A DNA stretch of 24,023 nucleotides, from NCBI GenBank assembly GCA_003219995.1, contig QHRC01000071.1, forward strand, positions 1 through 24,023, written 5' to 3'. Source of the stretch: Verrucomicrobiota bacterium. Lineage in GTDB: Bacteria; Verrucomicrobiota; Verrucomicrobiia; Chthoniobacterales; UBA10450. A program made the position numbers and the translations under genes. Positions 7,540 to 15,624 of this stretch are shown here, in pieces; within the stretch, counting starts at the first letter, position 1; every line of letters begins with the position of its first letter. The notes beneath the pieces were generated by a model. The model searched no databases. It was not told the DNA's origin and was given only the letters and a program-made list of their open reading frames with translations.

Positions 7540-7893
7540 ATGCCCACCTACGAGTATTCCTGCGCGAAGTGCGACAAGACCTTCGAGGCGTTTCAATCAA
7601 TGCGGGATGAGCCATTCCGCGAGTGCCCGAAAGAGCTTTGCCGCCTGCCCAAGTGGGGACATGGAAAAGTGAAGCGCCTTCTTGGCACTGGAGCTGGTCT
7701 GATTTTCAAAGGCTCTGGTTTCTACGTCACTGATTATCGAAGTAGCGCGTACAAAGAAGCGGCGAAAAAGGACGCGCCTGCGACGTCTGTCGTCACCGGA
7801 GAAAAATCGCCCGCAGTCAAGGAGACAACCGCCAAACCGTTACCTGCAGCATCGACAAAAACGAACAAGCCAGGGAAAGAACCGACCGAATGA
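7540..7893 (+). CDS. FmdB-type zinc ribbon protein
   Basis: A small protein of 117 residues. The N-terminal FmdB/CxxC_CXXC regulatory-type zinc ribbon starts MPTYEYSCAKCDKTFE, with C8 and C11, then C29 and C34 as the second Cys pair. The usual second CxxC is widened to CPKELC. A conserved-looking KGSGFYVTDYR segment (residues 57-67) is typical of the family and is followed by a low-complexity Lys/Ala/Thr tail. I chose the internal ATG at 7540 because family members begin MPxYEY; the open frame reaches back to 7447. Its stop overlaps the next start by ATGA. FmdB-like proteins are named as putative regulators but their biochemical role is largely unknown. Confidence 0.88.
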   Translation: MPTYEYSCAKCDKTFEAFQSMRDEPFRECPKELCRLPKWGHGKVKRLLGTGAGLIFKGSGFYVTDYRSSAYKEAAKKDAPATSVVTGEKSPAVKETTAKPLPAASTKTNKPGKEPTE

Positions 7894-8624
7894 CCAAGTT
7901 GGTTTGTTCCGAGTGCGCGCATGAAAATGAGCTGGAGCGCATTTACTGTCATAACTGCGGCGCGCGGCTTGATCGCTCCGCGATCAGCATTCCCAAGGAG
8001 CGCCCCGACGAAACGCGCAAACGCATGCGCACGTTTTTCGATCCACAGCGCGCGAAGCTTCGCCATCTGTCTTTCAGGTTCGGTAAGTTGATAGTGGGCG
8101 CGTGCGCGACAGCCGCGGTCGTGCAAATGATTTTGCCACTGGATGTCCCTCCGCCGGTAAAAGCTCTGCTCCTGCCGTCACAGATCAGCCTGGAACTGGA
8201 GAATGCGATTACTTATCACCGGCCGGCTCAGCTTCAGTACACGGAGGAACAGGTAAACGCTTATCTCGCCTCCGCGCTTAAAAGTAAGCAGAAGTCCTTA
8301 AACAAGCCGTTGCTCGAGTTTGAGCGCGCGATCATCGGATTCGGCGAAGGCCGCGTCACAATTATCGCCGAGCGTTCACTGTTTGGTTATTCGCTCTACA
8401 GCAGCTGCTCTTTTGCGATCAATTTAAAGGAAGGGAAAATCGCCGCATCAAACAAAGGTGGCACCATCGGCCGGCTCCCCATTCATCCAGAGATCATGAA
8501 GGTGATGGACTCAATTTTTGCCGATCTCTGGTCCGCGCTCGAGCGGGAGCGCAAATTAGTCGCAAAGATGAGCGCAATCGAATTTCACGAAAAGGGCGCT
8601 CTACTGAGCGCTCCATCACAATAG
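7890..8624 (+). CDS. Zinc-ribbon, single-pass membrane protein of unknown function
   Basis: A 244-residue protein with an N-terminal zinc ribbon (C6-S-E-C9 ... C20-H-N-C23), a basic linker, one hydrophobic segment (about 65-84, GKLIVGACATAAVVQMILPL), then about 155 residues probably outside the cytoplasm. The distal part holds a motif-like QYTEEQVNAYLASALKSK segment and a predicted beta-rich SLFGYSLYSSCSFAINLKEGKI stretch. I do not recognise the family. Translational coupling (ATGA) to the FmdB-type gene suggests the two zinc-ribbon proteins act together. The gene is followed by a GC-rich hairpin at 8630-8665. Confidence 0.8.
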   Translation: MTKLVCSECAHENELERIYCHNCGARLDRSAISIPKERPDETRKRMRTFFDPQRAKLRHLSFRFGKLIVGACATAAVVQMILPLDVPPPVKALLLPSQISLELENAITYHRPAQLQYTEEQVNAYLASALKSKQKSLNKPLLEFERAIIGFGEGRVTIIAERSLFGYSLYSSCSFAINLKEGKIAASNKGGTIGRLPIHPEIMKVMDSIFADLWSALERERKLVAKMSAIEFHEKGALLSAPSQ

Positions 8625-8629
8625 AACGA

Positions 8630-8665
8630 CCGGCGGACTTCCCCTTTTCACCCTGAGCCCGCCGG
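8630..8665. terminator. Possible bidirectional hairpin between convergent genes
   Basis: CCGGCGG (8630-8636) and CCGCCGG (8659-8665) are exact complements with a 22-base loop that includes CCCCTTTT. It lies just after the plus-strand stop at 8624 and 60 bp from the stop of the minus-strand gene. No T-run follows on either strand, so termination is only a guess. An AAGATCGACA motif at 8678 and a GTAGGGC remnant at 8695 lie beside it. Confidence 0.35.
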
Positions 8666-8727
8666 CCAACCAACCGAAAGATCGACAATCGAACGTAGGG
8701 CCAGGCGAGTCCGATTGTGCTGAGAAA

Positions 8728-9351
8728 CTAGTAGCGATCGGTCATGCCGTACCCGCGCTGATCGTGGGTGCGTTCGTATGCGCGCAACGCGCGTCGCGTT
8801 GCCGGTCCCATAATTCCATCAATAGCACCATGGTAGTAGCCTGCGCGAGCCAGCCGGCGCTGCAGTTCTACCACCGAAGATCCTTCGCGGTAACGATTGC
8901 TGTAGCCGTATCCTTGATATCCGTATCCGTAAGCGGACCCGCCATAATAATCGTACCCGTAGGGGTCATAGCCGTAGCCGTAGTAATCGTAGGGATAGGA
9001 ACCGTAATAACCGTAAGGGTAGTAACCGTAATAGGGATACCCGTAGGAGAAGGGAAAACCAAACGTGTCGAAAAAGATGAATCGGTCACGAGAGAATCGA
9101 TGATGCCGCCAATCGCCGCTCCAATTTCGACCGCTCCAGTTTTGGCCACTCCAGTTTTGGCCACTCCAGTTTTGGCCACTCCAGTTTTGGAATGTTCCCG
9201 ATGGTGCGCTACGGGTAAACGTCGGTGCGCTTCGAACTGGCATCGAGCCAACTTGGGAGTAGACGCCACGGCGGTGCTGACCAGTTGCCACTGAAACGGG
9301 TAATACCAACGCGACAACGCAGCTTAGGAAAACTACACGTTTTGCATTCAT
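8728..9351 (-). CDS. Secreted Tyr/Gly-rich protein with peptidoglycan-binding domain
   Basis: A 207-residue exported protein: signal peptide (about 1-24, cleavage near ATG|QH), a Ser/Pro/Arg segment, five tandem pentapeptides of the form (Q/R)NWSG (residues 55-79), a strongly Tyr/Gly/Pro-rich region (about 98-152), and a C-terminal PG_binding_1-type domain (about 157-195; SSVVELQRRLARAGYYHGAIDGIMGPATRRALRAYE read across its helices). The last domain normally docks proteins to peptidoglycan, so this is likely a cell-wall-associated or surface protein. No catalytic domain is present. It is divergent from the gene at 9491. Confidence 0.85.
   Translation of the reverse strand: MNAKRVVFLSCVVALVLPVSVATGQHRRGVYSQVGSMPVRSAPTFTRSAPSGTFQNWSGQNWSGQNWSGQNWSGRNWSGDWRHHRFSRDRFIFFDTFGFPFSYGYPYYGYYPYGYYGSYPYDYYGYGYDPYGYDYYGGSAYGYGYQGYGYSNRYREGSSVVELQRRLARAGYYHGAIDGIMGPATRRALRAYERTHDQRGYGMTDRY
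9115..9189 (-). repeat. Five tandem 15-bp units encoding (Q/R)NWSG
   Basis: The 15-bp unit CTCCAGTTTTGGCCA (plus strand) is repeated in phase. The first four units are almost identical at the DNA level; the fifth (nearest 9115) is diverged and encodes RNWSG. Near-identity implies recent slippage expansion and possible length variation between strains. Confidence 0.9.
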
Positions 9352-9490
9352 AGATATTTGGGGTTTCTACGAATTATACACCTTCGAGCCGCCAAAGTCG
9401 CATTTTTACGCTGCGCAAGAGAGAAAACTCGCTCCATTTCCGGCTCGCCGGCGTCCTCGCATGTCGGGTATCATTCACTTTTCGGGAAAC

Positions 9491-10768
9491 ATGAACCGCC
9501 TGGCGATTTTCAGCTCGATCCTGTCGATCTTACTCGCACAGGGGGCGCTGCTGGCCGGGCCGCCGGAACGCAGTGTAAGTCCGTCGCGACAATTCATCGT
9601 CTACGGTGCCGATGCGAAATTGCGTGGCGCAGTTTCCGATTTGGCCGAAGCGACAAAGGGCAACCTCCTCACGCTTCTCCAAAAACAGGATGGGTGGAAA
9701 ACTCCCATCGTCGTTAATTTGCAACTAGCGCAGGCGAGCTTGCCGGAAATACCGCCGGCCGCGTTGCATTTCAGCCAGACCGGGTTTGGCCTGAAACTGC
9801 AGCTGGATCTGACCATCTCATCAACTTTCGATGGCTCGTTGGTCGAGCGTGAACTGCTGCGCGCGATTCTGTTGGAAATGATTTATCGCCAGCAACCGGA
9901 TATCGCCCCCGGCACGACCTACGTGGGTCCGCCGGAGTGGTTACTCGACGGAGTGCTGGCGCTCGCGCCCGGCCGGGACCGCGCGCCACTCGTGGAAGCC
10001 GTTCTCCTGTCCGACAAAATCGTGAAGCTGGAAGAATTTCTGCGGCAGCGCCCGTCCTTGCTCGATTCGCCAGCGCGCCTGCTTTATCGCGCCTACTCGC
10101 TGGTGCTTGTGCAGTTGATTGTCGATGGAGTCGATGGGCGTCCGAGGCTGGCGCGCTACATCGATAATCTGTCGCGCGCCTCCAACGACCCGTTCGCTGA
10201 TTTGAAGACACAGTTTCCGGTATTGGGCGATGATGCAGAGAAAACCTGGCGATCAAGTGTGGCGGAACTGAACGCGGCGCAGAATTATCAATTGCTTACA
10301 TTCAGTGAAACCGAGCGTCGTCTTGACAAACTATTGCGCGGCAAGACGAAGGCCGGGCCGTCAACCGACGGAATTCCGCTGGAAGATCTTTACCAGCGAA
10401 AGATTTCACCTGCTGAGCGCCTGACAGTGATTCAATTGAACCAGGACTTGCTCTTGCTCGCCGCACGTGCGAATCCGCTCATGCGGCCGATTGTGCGGGA
10501 ATATCAGGAGATCGCGATGCGCCTCCTCGCCGGTAAGCGCAAAGGTCTGGCGAAGCGTTTCGCGCGCTTGAAGACAACCCGAGACGAAATTGTCGCGCGA
10601 CTGAACGATGTGGACGATTACATGAACTGGTTTGAGGCGACGCAATCGAAGACCATGAGCGGCGTGTTCGTCGATTATTTGAAAGCGGCGAACGAGCCGC
10701 AAACGCCGCGGCGGCGGGATGCGCTTTCAGTTTATCTCGATTCGATCGAGGAGCAGTTTCAAAACTAG
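9491..10768 (+). CDS. Exported protein, possibly a degenerate peptidase-MA-like protein
   Basis: A protein of about 425 residues starting at the ATG at 9491, because a signal peptide (MNRLAIFSSILSILLAQGALLA) follows directly; an upstream start at 9461 would put ten residues in front. Residues 113-155 resemble the layout of gluzincin peptidase-MA proteins (HExxH helix followed by P-x-W-L-x-E-G). Here the zinc motif reads R120-E-L-L-R124 and the second motif PEWLLDG (148-154), so the metal ligands are missing. The C-terminal half is helical and charged, with no recognised motif. It may be a structural or inactive relative, or the resemblance may be chance. The following gap (10769-10869) holds a partial copy of the 2413-2436 hairpin. 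Confidence 0.75.
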   Translation: MNRLAIFSSILSILLAQGALLAGPPERSVSPSRQFIVYGADAKLRGAVSDLAEATKGNLLTLLQKQDGWKTPIVVNLQLAQASLPEIPPAALHFSQTGFGLKLQLDLTISSTFDGSLVERELLRAILLEMIYRQQPDIAPGTTYVGPPEWLLDGVLALAPGRDRAPLVEAVLLSDKIVKLEEFLRQRPSLLDSPARLLYRAYSLVLVQLIVDGVDGRPRLARYIDNLSRASNDPFADLKTQFPVLGDDAEKTWRSSVAELNAAQNYQLLTFSETERRLDKLLRGKTKAGPSTDGIPLEDLYQRKISPAERLTVIQLNQDLLLLAARANPLMRPIVREYQEIAMRLLAGKRKGLAKRFARLKTTRDEIVARLNDVDDYMNWFEATQSKTMSGVFVDYLKAANEPQTPRRRDALSVYLDSIEEQFQN

Positions 10769-10796
10769 CTCTGGTCGAACAAAAAGAGACGATCGA

Positions 10797-10830
10797 TTGT
10801 CGATCTTGCGAATAGTTGCTCCGGCGGAGC
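10797..10830. repeat. Partial copy of the surA-pdxA hairpin repeat plus a small hairpin
   Basis: ATTGTCGATCTTGCGA (10797-10812) is identical to the left arm and loop of the hairpin at 2413-2436, but the right arm is replaced by unrelated sequence. GCTCC-GGC-GGAGC (10818-10830) forms a separate 5-bp stem. The segment lies in the 101-bp gap upstream of the Minf_1886-like gene. Confidence 0.55.
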
Positions 10831-10869
10831 TTGCTGTTTATCATACGCGGCGCGCTACTGTTTACCCAG

Positions 10870-11304
10870 ATGCAAAAGATAGGATTTGCCGAAGCTCTCG
10901 ATTCGATCGTAGTGAGCGATCCGCGCTATCAGCGTGAGGCGTATGTCTTTTTGCGTGACGCGCTCGATTTCACGACGAAACAACAGAAGAAAATCAAAGG
11001 TGCGACGGTGCGTCATGTGGCCGGCCCGGAATTACTCGATGGCGTGCGGCAATACGCGCTCAAAGAGTTCGGGCCGATGGTAATTACGGTGTTTGACTCG
11101 TGGGGGATCCATTCCTGCGAAGACGTCGGCCACATGGTCTTCAACCTGATTGGCGCCGGCATTTTCGGAAAGACGGAGGAAGATTCGATGGAGGACTTCA
11201 AGAGCGTTTATGATTTTGAAGAGGCTTTTGTGAAACCGTTCGCACCCGCCAAGCTTATTGCGGTAAAGCCTCCGCCGGGTTTACCCGCGCCAAAACCGTT
11301 ATGA
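10870..11304 (+). CDS. Verrucomicrobia/Planctomycetes-restricted protein, Minf_1886 family (TIGR04138-like)
   Basis: A 144-residue soluble protein of unknown function. I recognise the family from the start MQKIGFAEALDSIVVSDPRY, the YVFLRDALDFTTKQQ segment, the central LLDGVRQYALKEFGPMVITVFDSWGI and the HSCEDVGHMVFNLI motif, followed by FGKTEEDSMEDF. The start is the ATG at 10870; the frame is open further upstream to 10816, but the family begins at this Met. The stop overlaps the M16 peptidase start by ATGA, indicating coupled translation. The family is described as limited to the Verrucomicrobia/Planctomycetes group, which supports the organism assignment. Confidence 0.9.
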   Translation: MQKIGFAEALDSIVVSDPRYQREAYVFLRDALDFTTKQQKKIKGATVRHVAGPELLDGVRQYALKEFGPMVITVFDSWGIHSCEDVGHMVFNLIGAGIFGKTEEDSMEDFKSVYDFEEAFVKPFAPAKLIAVKPPPGLPAPKPL

Positions 11305-13943
11305 GGCGATTCGTGCCGCCTCTGGCGTTGATCGTCGCAACTATGTTTAGCACTTCCAATTTGAAAGCCGCGCCGACCGACGAGGCCGGAGTCATTACAT
11401 TTCCGCCAAGCTCCGCGAAAAAATGGGCCCTGCCGGACGGCTTGACCGTGATCGTGCAGGAAGATCACAGCGCACCGGTGGCGAGCGTCCAAGCTTGGTG
11501 CGCCACCGGCAGTGTCGATGAGGACGAGCGCCTCGGCGCGGGCCTGTCACACATTCTCGAGCACATGCTCTTCAAAGGAACTAAAACGCGAACGACCAAC
11601 GCGATCGCGCAAAAAATTCAGGATGTGGGCGGTTATATCAACGCCTACACGTCATTCGATCGCACGGTTTTCTGGATCGATGTTCCGAAGGATGGCGTCA
11701 CCGCCGCGTTGGACATTCTGTCCGACGCGATGATGAATTCAACTCTGCCACCCGAGGAATATTTGAAAGAGCAGGAGGTGATTCGACGCGAGTTCGCGAT
11801 GGGTCTCGACGATCCCGATCGAATGACTGGGCTGCTCCTTTTCGCCACGGCTTTCCAGAAACATCCCTACCGGCTGCCGGTCATCGGGCAGATGGAAATT
11901 TATAACCAGCTCACCCAGGAGCAGGTGATGCAGTATTACAAGACGCGCTACGTTCCGAACAATCTCACCTTCATCGTGGCGGGGGATGTCGACCCGGAAA
12001 AGGTACATCAGCAGCTGGCCGATTTTTTTAAGGCCTATCCCGAAAAGTCGCTCAAGCCGATTTTCATTCCCGAGGAGCCGCCGCAATTGGGCCGGCGCGA
12101 AGTGCACAATGAATTTGCCACTGAGCTGACGCGGCTTTCGCTGGCCTGGCACATTCCGGAGGTCACACATCCGGATGTTCCCGCGCTCGATCTGCTCTCG
12201 ACAATTTTGGGCGATGGACGCAGCTCGCGTTTGTATCGGCGGGTTCGGGAAGAGGCTGGGCTGGCCTTTGCCGTTTCAGCTTTTTCCTACACCCCTGGCG
12301 ATCCGGGATTGCTCGGCGTCGACGCCACGGTCGATCCGAAAAAGCGCGAGGCCGCGCAGCACTTGATTCTGCAGATCATCGGTGAAGTGAAGCAAGCCGG
12401 CGTCACGATGGACGAGCTGATGAAGGCAAAGAAAATTTCGCTCAGTCATCATCTTGATGCGCTGGCGACGATGCGTGGCCAGGCCTCCGATATCGGAGGG
12501 AATTGGCTGCTCACGCGAAATTTGAATTTCAGTCGCGACTACCTCGCCGCTGTGCAAAAAGTGACGCTCGATGATATTCGACGGGCCGCGGGCAAGTATC
12601 TCGTCGATGCGAATCTGACCGTTGTTTCGCTTAATCCAAAAGGGTCACTGGTCGCAAAGGGAGAGGGCGCCCAGCCCGTCAATGCCGGCGAAGTCCAAAA
12701 ATTCGAACTTTCCAACGGCCTGCGAATTCTCGTGCGCGAAGACGCGCGCCTGCCGCTGATCTCGATGACCGCCGTGTTCCGAAGCGGACTGCTCGCCGAA
12801 ACGCCGCAGACCAACGGGATCACACGATTGACGGCCAAGGTATTGCTCAAAGGAACAAAAACGCGGACGGCGGAGCAGATCGCGAATCAGATCGAAGCTG
12901 TCGGGGGTTCGATTGGCAGCGACGCAGGCAATAACAGTTGCAGTTTTTCGGTTCATATCACCAAGCCCGATTTGAAGCTCGGTGTTGATTTGCTTTCGGA
13001 CGTACTGCTGAACGCGACCATGCCGGAACAAGCGGTGGCGCGCGAAAAAGAAGTTCAGCTAGCCGGCCTGAAAGAAGAGGACGAGCAGCCTTCGACAGTC
13101 GCCCGCAATATTTTGCGAGCCGCCCTCTTCGGCCAGCATCCTTATGCGCTACGGGTGATCGGCTCGCCCGATTCGGTACCGCGTTTGACTCAAAAAAATC
13201 TGCTCGATTTTCGCGATCGTTATCTGGTGGCCAAAAACGGCGTCATTTCTGTTTTCGGAGACGTGAAAGCCGCGGAAGTGAAGCAAGTTTTAGAGCAAAC
13301 GCTGCACGCGATGAAGCCTGGCGTGCTTGCCTTGACCGACGCCCATCCGGCGGCGCCTCTACGCCAAATGGCCAATGTCGAGAGCCAGAAAGAGAAAGCC
13401 CAGGGCGTGATCATGGTTGGTTACCGCGGCGTGGATATTTTCAGCAAAGATCGACGTGCGCTCGAGCTGATCGACGAAGCGAGCAGCGATCTCGGCTCTC
13501 GGTTTTTCATTCGCATTCGCGAACAAATGGGCTTGGCCTATTACGTCGGCGCGACCCAAATGCAGGGACTTGTGCCCGGGCTTTTTGCCTTTTATCTCGG
13601 GACTGATCCGCAAAAGATCGAGCCGGTAAAAACAGCGCTGCTGGAAGAAATCCGAAAGCTGGCGAGCGATGGCCTGACGAGCGAAGAGTTATTGCGCGCG
13701 AAAAAGAAACTGATTGGCCAGCAGCAGATCGCCAACCAAAGCAACGACACCTTCGGTTACCAGTGCGCCTTGGACGAGCTTAACGGCCTCGGCTTCAATC
13801 ATTACAAATCGCTCGAACACGACGTCGAAGCGGTGACGCTTGATGACATCAAGCGCGTGGCAGGAAAATATTTTCGCGAGCAACCGTATGTTTTAGCGAC
13901 GGTGCGACCGCCGGAGTCCGCCGCTGCTGCGAAGAAGAATTGA
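11301..13943 (+). CDS. M16 family zinc metallopeptidase, two-half fusion, exported
   Basis: An 880-residue protein with a signal peptide (about 1-24, cleavage near LKAA) and two M16 halves. The first half has the inverted zinc motif H84-I-L-E87-H88, followed by the usual GTKTR, GGYINAYTSFDRT and VIRREFAMGLDDPDRM segments. The second half (from about residue 470) repeats the fold (GTKTRTAEQIANQIEAVGGSIG) but has no HxxEH. It keeps the RIREQMGLAYYVGA segment typical of the partner half. It thus looks like a fused active-plus-inactive pair, as in PQQL/YmxG-type pairs, acting on peptides in the periplasm. It is coupled to the Minf_1886-like gene and followed after 3 bp by a DUF1844 gene. Confidence 0.95.
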   Translation: MRRFVPPLALIVATMFSTSNLKAAPTDEAGVITFPPSSAKKWALPDGLTVIVQEDHSAPVASVQAWCATGSVDEDERLGAGLSHILEHMLFKGTKTRTTNAIAQKIQDVGGYINAYTSFDRTVFWIDVPKDGVTAALDILSDAMMNSTLPPEEYLKEQEVIRREFAMGLDDPDRMTGLLLFATAFQKHPYRLPVIGQMEIYNQLTQEQVMQYYKTRYVPNNLTFIVAGDVDPEKVHQQLADFFKAYPEKSLKPIFIPEEPPQLGRREVHNEFATELTRLSLAWHIPEVTHPDVPALDLLSTILGDGRSSRLYRRVREEAGLAFAVSAFSYTPGDPGLLGVDATVDPKKREAAQHLILQIIGEVKQAGVTMDELMKAKKISLSHHLDALATMRGQASDIGGNWLLTRNLNFSRDYLAAVQKVTLDDIRRAAGKYLVDANLTVVSLNPKGSLVAKGEGAQPVNAGEVQKFELSNGLRILVREDARLPLISMTAVFRSGLLAETPQTNGITRLTAKVLLKGTKTRTAEQIANQIEAVGGSIGSDAGNNSCSFSVHITKPDLKLGVDLLSDVLLNATMPEQAVAREKEVQLAGLKEEDEQPSTVARNILRAALFGQHPYALRVIGSPDSVPRLTQKNLLDFRDRYLVAKNGVISVFGDVKAAEVKQVLEQTLHAMKPGVLALTDAHPAAPLRQMANVESQKEKAQGVIMVGYRGVDIFSKDRRALELIDEASSDLGSRFFIRIREQMGLAYYVGATQMQGLVPGLFAFYLGTDPQKIEPVKTALLEEIRKLASDGLTSEELLRAKKKLIGQQQIANQSNDTFGYQCALDELNGLGFNHYKSLEHDVEAVTLDDIKRVAGKYFREQPYVLATVRPPESAAAAKKN

Positions 13944-13946
13944 GCC

Positions 13947-14384
13947 ATGGCTGAAGTCCGAACCAGCACCCAAAGCGGCGAGCTTTCTCAGCGTTTCATC
14001 GAGTTTGTCATGATGCACGCGCAGAACGCCGCGCTTTTCCTCGGGCAGATCCCGAATCCCAAAACGGGCGAAGGTGAAGTGAACTTGGAGCTGGCGAAAA
14101 TGTTCATCGATCAGCTTGCGATGATTCAGGAGAAAACGCGCGGAAACCTGACGAGCGAAGAAGCGACTGTGCTGCGCAACGCGCTCTCAAATTTGCAGAT
14201 GGTATATGTCGATGTTGCCCAGAAAGCGCCCGAAGGCGCCCAACCGGCTGCGTCGGAGAAGGAAAGCGCGCCGGAACCGCACGCCGCGCCGGAGAGATCG
14301 ACATCTACTCCGGCGGAAGTGCCGCCAATTACTTCGACCGAATCCGAGTCGAAGAAAAAATTCACCAAGAGTTACGGACCATAA
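13947..14384 (+). CDS. DUF1844 domain protein
   Basis: A 145-residue soluble protein. Residues 12-92 match what I know of DUF1844: RFIEFVMMHAQNAALFLGQIPNP, then LELAKMFIDQLAMIQEKTRGNLTSEEATVLRNALSNLQMVYV as a helical core. The tail (about 95-145) is Pro/Ala/Ser/Glu-rich and probably disordered, ending in a basic KKKFTKSYGP. The function is unknown. It starts 3 bp after the M16 peptidase and belongs to the same operon. Confidence 0.88.
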   Translation: MAEVRTSTQSGELSQRFIEFVMMHAQNAALFLGQIPNPKTGEGEVNLELAKMFIDQLAMIQEKTRGNLTSEEATVLRNALSNLQMVYVDVAQKAPEGAQPAASEKESAPEPHAAPERSTSTPAEVPPITSTESESKKKFTKSYGP

Positions 14385-14394
14385 AACTCTCTGA

Positions 14395-14506
14395 TTGTCA
14401 TCCCGAGCGAAAGCGAGGGACCTCTCAAAAACTCCTCCCTTATCCCGTGACCGAAGCGTGATCCGAGCTTCGAATGTGAGATCCTTCACTCCGTTCAGGA
14501 TGACAA
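14395..14506. repeat. 112-bp intergenic palindromic repeat with TTGTCATCC ends
   Basis: The ends TTGTCATCC (14395-14403) and GGATGACAA (14498-14506) are exact complements. The arms continue with imperfect pairing (CGAGCGAAAGCGAGG against CACTCCGTTCA). The GTCATCC...GGATGAC pattern is a type of dispersed intergenic palindrome I have seen described in several environmental phyla. It fills almost the whole gap between the DUF1844 gene and the topoisomerase gene and ends one base before the latter's GTG start. Confidence 0.7.
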
Positions 14507-14507
14507 T

Positions 14508-15587
14508 GTGAAGAAGACTACCAGTCTGAAGATCGTCACCGAATCAGCGGAAGCGGCTGAGGAAGCGGGTTTGCGTTACGTGAGCGAGAATCAACCCGGC
14601 TATTCACGCAAAGCCGCAGGCGACGGCTTCGAATATTTCGATACCGAGGGAAAACCGGTTCGGGATGAGCAGCGATTGCTGCGCATGGCATATCTCGCCA
14701 TTCCGCCGGCCTGGACGGACGTCTGGATTTGTCCCTCGGCAAACGGCCACATTCAGGCAACCGGTCGCGATGCGCGCGGGCGCAAACAATACCTTTACCA
14801 TGAGCGTTGGCGCGAGGTGCGCGACGAAAACAAGTACGACCGGATCGTGATCTTCGCGGAGGCTTTGCCGAAAATTCGCAAACGCGTGCGTAAAGACCTC
14901 GCTTCGCCGGGTCTGCCGCGGAACAAAATCTTGGCAACGGTAGTGCGGTTGCTCGAGCGCACGTTCATCCGCGTCGGCAATCAGGAATACGCGCGTGAAA
15001 ACAAATCGTTCGGCCTGACAACCATGCAAGATCGACATGTCGATGTGACAGGCTCGAAAGTGCATTTTCGTTTTCGCGGCAAGAGCGGACGCATGCACGA
15101 AGTGAGGATGACCGATAAGCGCATCGCGAAAACAATTTCGAAGCTGCAAGACCTGCCCGGGCAGGATCTTTTTCAATATCTCGATGAAGACGGCGAAGTA
15201 CGTGACATCACCTCGCAGGATGTGAACGATTATCTGCGCGAAATTACGGGTGAAGATTTCTCCGCGAAAGACTTTCGGACCTGGGCGGGAACCGTGCTGA
15301 GCGGGATTGCACTCAACGTTATCGGCGCTTTTGAAACAAAGAAGGAGGCCAAAGCGAACGTCAAAGACGCGATCAGCGCGGTGGCGAAGATTCTCGGCAA
15401 TACCCCAGCGATCTGCCGGAAGTGTTATGTGCACCCGGCCGTTCTCGAAACTTATCTCGACGGAAACTCAATTGAGGGATTAAAGCAGAAGACCGAAGAG
15501 GCACTCGAAAACGAAGATGTCGATCTTCGCGCCGATGAAGCCGCGATTTTGAAATTTCTTCAAGTGCGGTTGGCCAAGAAGGCTTGA
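14508..15587 (+). CDS. DNA topoisomerase IB (poxvirus-type)
   Basis: A 359-residue enzyme that relaxes supercoils through a 3'-phosphotyrosine intermediate. An N-terminal domain (about 15-105; YSRKAAGDGFEYFD, IPPAWTDVWICP, GHIQATGRDARGRKQYLYH) is followed by the catalytic domain. The catalytic residues are visible as R155 (FIRVGNQEYARENKSFG), K192 (RFRGKSG), R257 (KDFRTWAGT), N298 (LGNTP) and nucleophile Y307 (CRKCYVHP). All five lie exactly 18 residues later than the positions I recall for Deinococcus TopIB (R137, K174, R239, N280, Y289), a good sign of an intact enzyme. The start is GTG directly after a palindromic repeat, so the upstream control region may be repeat-derived. It is convergent with mlaD. 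Confidence 0.95.
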   Translation: MKKTTSLKIVTESAEAAEEAGLRYVSENQPGYSRKAAGDGFEYFDTEGKPVRDEQRLLRMAYLAIPPAWTDVWICPSANGHIQATGRDARGRKQYLYHERWREVRDENKYDRIVIFAEALPKIRKRVRKDLASPGLPRNKILATVVRLLERTFIRVGNQEYARENKSFGLTTMQDRHVDVTGSKVHFRFRGKSGRMHEVRMTDKRIAKTISKLQDLPGQDLFQYLDEDGEVRDITSQDVNDYLREITGEDFSAKDFRTWAGTVLSGIALNVIGAFETKKEAKANVKDAISAVAKILGNTPAICRKCYVHPAVLETYLDGNSIEGLKQKTEEALENEDVDLRADEAAILKFLQVRLAKKA

Positions 15588-15624
15588 TTGGAAGCGGATT
15601 GCATGCCCTACAAGAAGCAATGTC

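Noticed and set aside
9115..9189. CRISPR-like array
   Set aside because: The units are contiguous 15-mers without spacers, in phase with a coding frame, and encode NWSG repeats.
13947..14384. Assigning a specific function to the DUF1844 protein from its peptidase neighbour
   Set aside because: Proximity alone does not define a function; only a possible link is noted.
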